Source: Pueribacillus sp041725775
GTDB lineage: Bacteria; Bacillota; Bacilli; Bacillales; UBA6769
Reading direction: 5' to 3'
NCBI RefSeq assembly: GCF_041725775.1
Contig: NZ_JBEUEL010000021.1
Span: 1-53,162, forward strand
DNA: 53,162 nt
Shown here piece by piece: positions 49,993 to 53,162 of the stretch. The notes under the pieces are model-generated. The model saw nothing but the letters and a program-made list of their open reading frames with translations. It did not search any database and was not told where the DNA came from. Both the position numbers and the translations under genes were made by a program. Position 1 is the first letter of the stretch. The number at the start of each line of letters is the position of its first letter.

Positions 49993-50457
49993 TTATTCTG
50001 CTCTAAATTCCCCATACTTTCGATTGAAATATACGAGAGGCTCTCGTTCTTTTACTTCTCCACCAGTCACTTCCCCAAAAAACAAAATATGGTCACCAAC
50101 TTCATGCTCTTCATAAACATCACACGTCAATGTCACGACCGCATCTTTTAAAACAGGTAAACCGTTTATGCGTTCAAAATCTACAGCTTGCTTATCTTTC
50201 ATTTGTCCAGCAAAAATCATTGAATATTCTTGTTGTTCATTATTTAAAATACTAACGGCATATTTTTTTGCCTTTTGTAAAAGACTTAACATTCCTGCTT
50301 TTTTATCTATCGATACGACGACAAGCTTTGGGTCAAGTGAAACGGACATAAACGCATTTACCGTCATTCCATGAGCACGATCATCTATTTCTGTCGTTAC
50401 TACGGTGATCCCTGTAGCAAACTTGCTCATCGCATTACGAAACGTTGTATTATCCAA
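49993..50457 (-). CDS. flavin reductase-like FMN-binding protein
   Basis: A 154-residue protein of the flavin reductase (HpaC/RutF-like) family, likely reducing FMN with NAD(P)H or supplying reduced flavin to a monooxygenase. Motifs: FRNAMSKFATGITVVTT at the start, GMTVNAFMSVSLDPKLV (flavin site, about 31-47) and the C-terminal DHILFFGEVTGGE..REPLVYF. The start is TTG at 50457, 7 bases from GGAGG; the ATG 50481 frame would include that site inside the gene. No partner monooxygenase is nearby. Confidence 0.85.
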   Translation of the reverse strand: MDNTTFRNAMSKFATGITVVTTEIDDRAHGMTVNAFMSVSLDPKLVVVSIDKKAGMLSLLQKAKKYAVSILNNEQQEYSMIFAGQMKDKQAVDFERINGLPVLKDAVVTLTCDVYEEHEVGDHILFFGEVTGGEVKEREPLVYFNRKYGEFRAE

Positions 50458-50721
50458 TCGGATCCCTCCTACATAATCCACTACATTTTCATTATGACTT
50501 TTTTTTATCGCAAAGACAAATGATTGATTTGCTTTTTATAAAACCTTTTGGTTATTCGTTGACATTAAAATAAATTTACACAATAGTCACGATGCGACAA
50601 CCTTTTTAAAAGTTTGGACTTATAATCATAGTCAAAATCAGTTAGCGACCGATCGACCATACATATTGTAGGTATTTAGCCGTATGATTGACGTTCGGAA
50701 AGTTATTTTAAGGGGGATTTT

Positions 50722-50886
50722 ATGGACGCAAAAACAAAAGAAATTGATCAGGAATGGATCTCGTTAATGCTTACGGCAAAAAAAATGAACATCACACCAG
50801 AAGAAATACGTCACTTTATTCACCAAGGATCAAACTCTGTAACAAAGAAAAAAACCATTCGTAATCAAGAGAACGGATGGCTATAA
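50722..50886 (+). CDS. SinI-family antirepressor (orphan)
   Basis: A 54-residue protein not large enough for typical ORF calling. The segment EIDQEWISLMLTAKKMNITP-EEIRHFI matches the Sin antirepressor helix pair of B. subtilis SinI (ELDQEWVELMVEAKEANISP-EEIRKYL) at most positions. SinI sequesters the biofilm repressor SinR through this helical hook. The tail (VTKKKTIRNQENGWL) is unlike SinI. AGGGGG with 5 bases precedes the ATG. No sinR lies near. A promoter-like TATAAT is at 50621-50626 without a clear -35. It could target SinR or another Sin-type repressor elsewhere. Confidence 0.82.
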   Translation: MDAKTKEIDQEWISLMLTAKKMNITPEEIRHFIHQGSNSVTKKKTIRNQENGWL

Positions 50887-50901
50887 AAATTCACAACATA
50901 A

Positions 50902-50957
50902 AAGGGCTTTAACCTTAATCTATTAATCTGTCCTTAAGTCAAGCCCTTCTTTTTATT
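50902..50957 (+). terminator. terminator after the SinI-like gene
   Basis: AAGGGCTT and AAGCCCTT pair across a long loop that itself can pair TTAA/TTAA; TCTTTTTAT follows. Confidence 0.65.
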
Positions 50958-50966
50958 TTCTTTCTC

Positions 50967-52619
50967 TTACATAGATATAAATACTAGATAATCTTTCCTC
51001 TTGTTCACTTCTTCTTCAACAACAATTCTTTTTAATAGCTTTCCTACCGTATTTCTTGGCAATTCTTCGCGAATTTCAATTTCTTTCGCCACTTTATAAC
51101 GGGTTAAGTTAAGATAGCAATGATCAATAAGTTCTTGGATTGTAGTTGATTGCCCATCCTTAAAAACGACAAATACCTTCACACGCTCTCCACTATATTC
51201 ATGCGGAATGCCAACAACGGCTGCCTCTTTTACAGCAGGATGATCGTAAAGTACACCTTCAACTTCCTCGGGATAAATATTAAATCCACCTGAAATGATT
51301 AATTCTTTTTTGCGACCGACAATATAAAAGTACCCTTCCTCATCCATCATAGAAATATCACCTGTATAGAGCCAACCGTCTTTTAAAGCTTGGACTGTTT
51401 CATCTGGTTTTCTCGGTAACCTTTCATCACTTGAGGTCCTTTAATGATCAGTTCCCCGATCTCTCCAACCTCAACTTCATTCCCGTCATCATCCACTACT
51501 TTACTATCAATCAACGGGATTGGAAGACCAATACTTCCAATCTTTCTCGGTGCGTTAATCTGATTTCGATGTGTGGAAGGTGACGTCTCAGACAGTCCAA
51601 ATCCTTCTAAAATAGGCACTCCTGTAATTTTTTCAAATCGCCGCAAAATTTCTAATGGTAAGGGAGCTGATCCGCTTGAACAAACTTTTAAGCTATCAAG
51701 ACCAAAGTCTTCAACGTTCGGATGATTCACAAACGCATTATACATCGTCGGTACACCAGGAAAAAAACTAGGCTGGTACTTTTTAATTAATTCAAGTACG
51801 TGATCAACATCAAATTTACGTACGATTAAAATCGCTTGTGCAGAAAAAATAGAAACGTTCATCGCAGCAGTCATCGCGTAGACGTGATAAAAAGGTGTTG
51901 CTGCTAAGGTCACTTCTTTGCCATTTTCAAGGAGGTCGCTGTACATAGCATAACTTTGAACAACATTTGCTAACAAATTGTAGTGAGTGAGCATCACACC
52001 ATTAACTTTTCCCGTTGTCCCGCCAGTATACTGAATGACCGCAACATCATCATGAACATCAATTTCGGCATAATTTTCAAGCGGTGTTGCATTGTCGATT
52101 AAGTCTTTTAGAGAATAAACAGGTGCAGATAGTGTAATATTTTCCGACCCGACTCAGGATCGTCGGAAAGAAAGACTGCATCAAAATGTGATTCTGAACC
52201 TAACTCTTCAATTGAACTGCGGTTCGAATCAGACACAACAATAAACCGCATCTCTACGTCTGCAACAATTTCTTGAAGTTCTCTCACCGTATACATCGGA
52301 TGTACTTGAACAACGATAGCTCCTAACATTTGCGCCGCATAATTAGAAACAATGTAATCAGGATGATTGGCGAGCATTAAACCAATTCGGTCTCCTTGCT
52401 TCACCCCTATGTTCTTCCATGCATTTTCTAGACGATCAACTTTCTCTTTTAACTCACGATACGTCGTTTTCTTCTCCTCATAAATAATCGCCGTTGATTC
52501 GGGGTATTCATCGCATATTTTTTCTAAGATTAATACAAAGACCGGTTTGGAATTTTGAGTAAATCTTTATTTTTTTCACTACAAAATTTAAGCCACGGAC
52601 GATTTTCTATTGTATGCAA
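50967..52619 (-). pseudogene. long-chain acyl-CoA ligase gene broken by frameshifts
   Basis: Three disruptions split a normal acyl-CoA synthetase (about 545 residues if repaired). Pieces on the minus strand are: HTIENRPWLKFCSEKN...IPNRSLY (52619-52540), then ILEKICDEYPESTAIIYEEK to DDPESGR (52540-52140), then the AMP-binding part TGGTTGKVNGVMLTHYN through GPQVMKGYR (52140-51415), and KPDETVQALKDGWLYTGDIS to the stop at 50967. The frames change near 52538, 52140 and 51415. The P-loop lysine is replaced (GKVNG in place of the usual G-x-x-K-G). It probably activated fatty acids; now inactive unless the shifts are sequencing errors. Confidence 0.82.
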
Positions 52620-52675
52620 ATGAATCAAACCTCCCTTTTCATTGTGACTAATTATTCAAAGCATGTAAGAAAAAG

Positions 52676-52708
52676 AAAAGCGGGGCAATCACCAAAAACC
52701 CCGCTTTT
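52676..52708 (-). terminator. terminator of the TAXI binding-protein gene
   Basis: Perfect 10-bp stem AAAAGCGGGG / CCCCGCTTTT with a 13-base loop, just after the stop of the minus-strand gene. Confidence 0.82.
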
Positions 52709-52724
52709 ATGTCTTCATTTACTA

Positions 52725-53162
52725 TTATTCTATAGCTCCAACTTCTTCATAACATTTCAATGCTCCAGGATGTAAATATTCTTTTTCTAAACCTTCTAAT
52801 GCTGTATCAAGTGTCATATCAGCAGCACGAGTCGGAACTTGCCTTTCAAATTCATCGTGAGCTTCCCATAAGAATTTCGTTAAATTATAAGCGTAATCTT
52901 CCGGTAAGTCACTACGCATCGTTACCATTGTCACCATGACATACGTTGGGATTTCTTCTGTTTAGTTTTTATACGTATTTGCTGGTAACGATCCAGCTGT
53001 AATTCCATAACCTTTTTCGACTAAACTTTCAAGCTTGTTTTCATCAAATGGAAGAATTCTTATCGGATTCGTAACATCAATTTCCTCAAACGCCTGCCTA
53101 TCTGTCTTTTGGGTGACAGTCTTTATGCATGTGAACCTATCTTTGACATCTGTGAAAAAAAC
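52725..53162 (-). pseudogene. TAXI-type TRAP transporter solute-binding protein, C-terminal part, internal stop
   Basis: The minus strand reads from the window edge as FFTDVKDRFT...QAFEEIDVTNPIRILPFDEN, ITAGSLPANTYKN, then a TAA (52962-52964), and continues in the same frame TEEIPTYVMVTMVTMRSDLPEDYAYNLTK to LHPGALKCYEEVGAIE. This is the C-terminal lobe of TAXI-family periplasmic/lipoprotein binding proteins of TRAP transporters. The stop replaces what is usually Gln (one-base change from CAA or CAG). The N-terminus lies beyond the window. The permease genes are not seen here and may lie to the right. Confidence 0.8.

Noticed and set aside
1..53162. CRISPR arrays, tRNA or rRNA genes, prophage or restriction systems
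   Set aside because: No regularly spaced repeats, no cloverleaf-like or rRNA-like stretches, and no phage or restriction proteins were seen on either strand.

Overview
The window is low-GC, AT-rich Bacillaceae chromosome. Its gene content and order closely follow the acsA–ytpA neighbourhood of Bacillus subtilis: acsA, acuABC, ccpA, aroA(G), ytxHG, murC, sftA, ytpQ, ytoQ, ytoP, ytzB, trmB, leuS, ytqAB, ytpBA. Sporulation markers (a Cse60 family gene, a SinI-like antirepressor, the YtpB terpene synthase) point to an endospore former. The exact genus cannot be fixed from the sequence alone. No tRNA, rRNA, CRISPR array or prophage was seen.

Layout. 1-0.44 kb: an ISLre2-type transposase runs off the left edge. 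0.6-9.2 kb: a class A penicillin-binding protein, then the acetate module (acsA divergent from acuA-acuB-acuC) and ccpA. 9.7-10.9 kb: a multiply broken gene for an LPXTG-type surface protein. 11-20 kb: aroA(G), ytxH, ytxG, an M29 aminopeptidase, murC, a nicotinate phosphoribosyltransferase and the DNA translocase sftA. 20-34 kb: ytpQ, a Na+/solute symporter with a small membrane partner, ytoQ, a DUF84 NTPase, ytoP, ytzB, a carboxylesterase, an unrecognised membrane protein, trmB, DUF3891 and NERD-like genes, lrgAB, a cysteine synthase, and a decayed PpiC/SurA-like gene. 33.5-40.8 kb: a murJ-like flippase, cse60, a rhodanese, a marR-swrC efflux operon and ferredoxin-NADP reductase. 41-50.5 kb: leuS, kamA, the tRNA-modification pair ytqA-ytqB, a compact type I toxin/antisense-RNA locus, ytpB, ytpA, a gamma-carbonic-anhydrase-like protein and a flavin reductase. 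50.7-53.2 kb: an orphan sinI-like gene, a frameshifted acyl-CoA ligase and a TAXI-type TRAP binding protein with an internal stop.

How it works together. The left third centres on acetate activation and its control: AcsA makes acetyl-CoA, AcuA acetylates AcsA, AcuC deacetylates it, and CcpA is the carbon regulator. Envelope genes (PBP, murC, murJ-like, lrgAB, swrC) are scattered through the window.

Most notable observations: (i) the toxin/antisense locus at 47.0-47.4 kb, not visible as a long ORF; (ii) a 12-bp perfect hairpin that contains the cse60 Shine-Dalgarno, with a perfect TATAAT in its loop; (iii) an AcsA whose otherwise near-invariant P-loop is altered at three positions; (iv) an orphan SinI-family antirepressor; (v) several families of short intergenic repeats; (vi) five disrupted or remnant genes, clustered in what look like decaying islands. 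All family assignments come from recognising protein motifs by eye; no database search was run.
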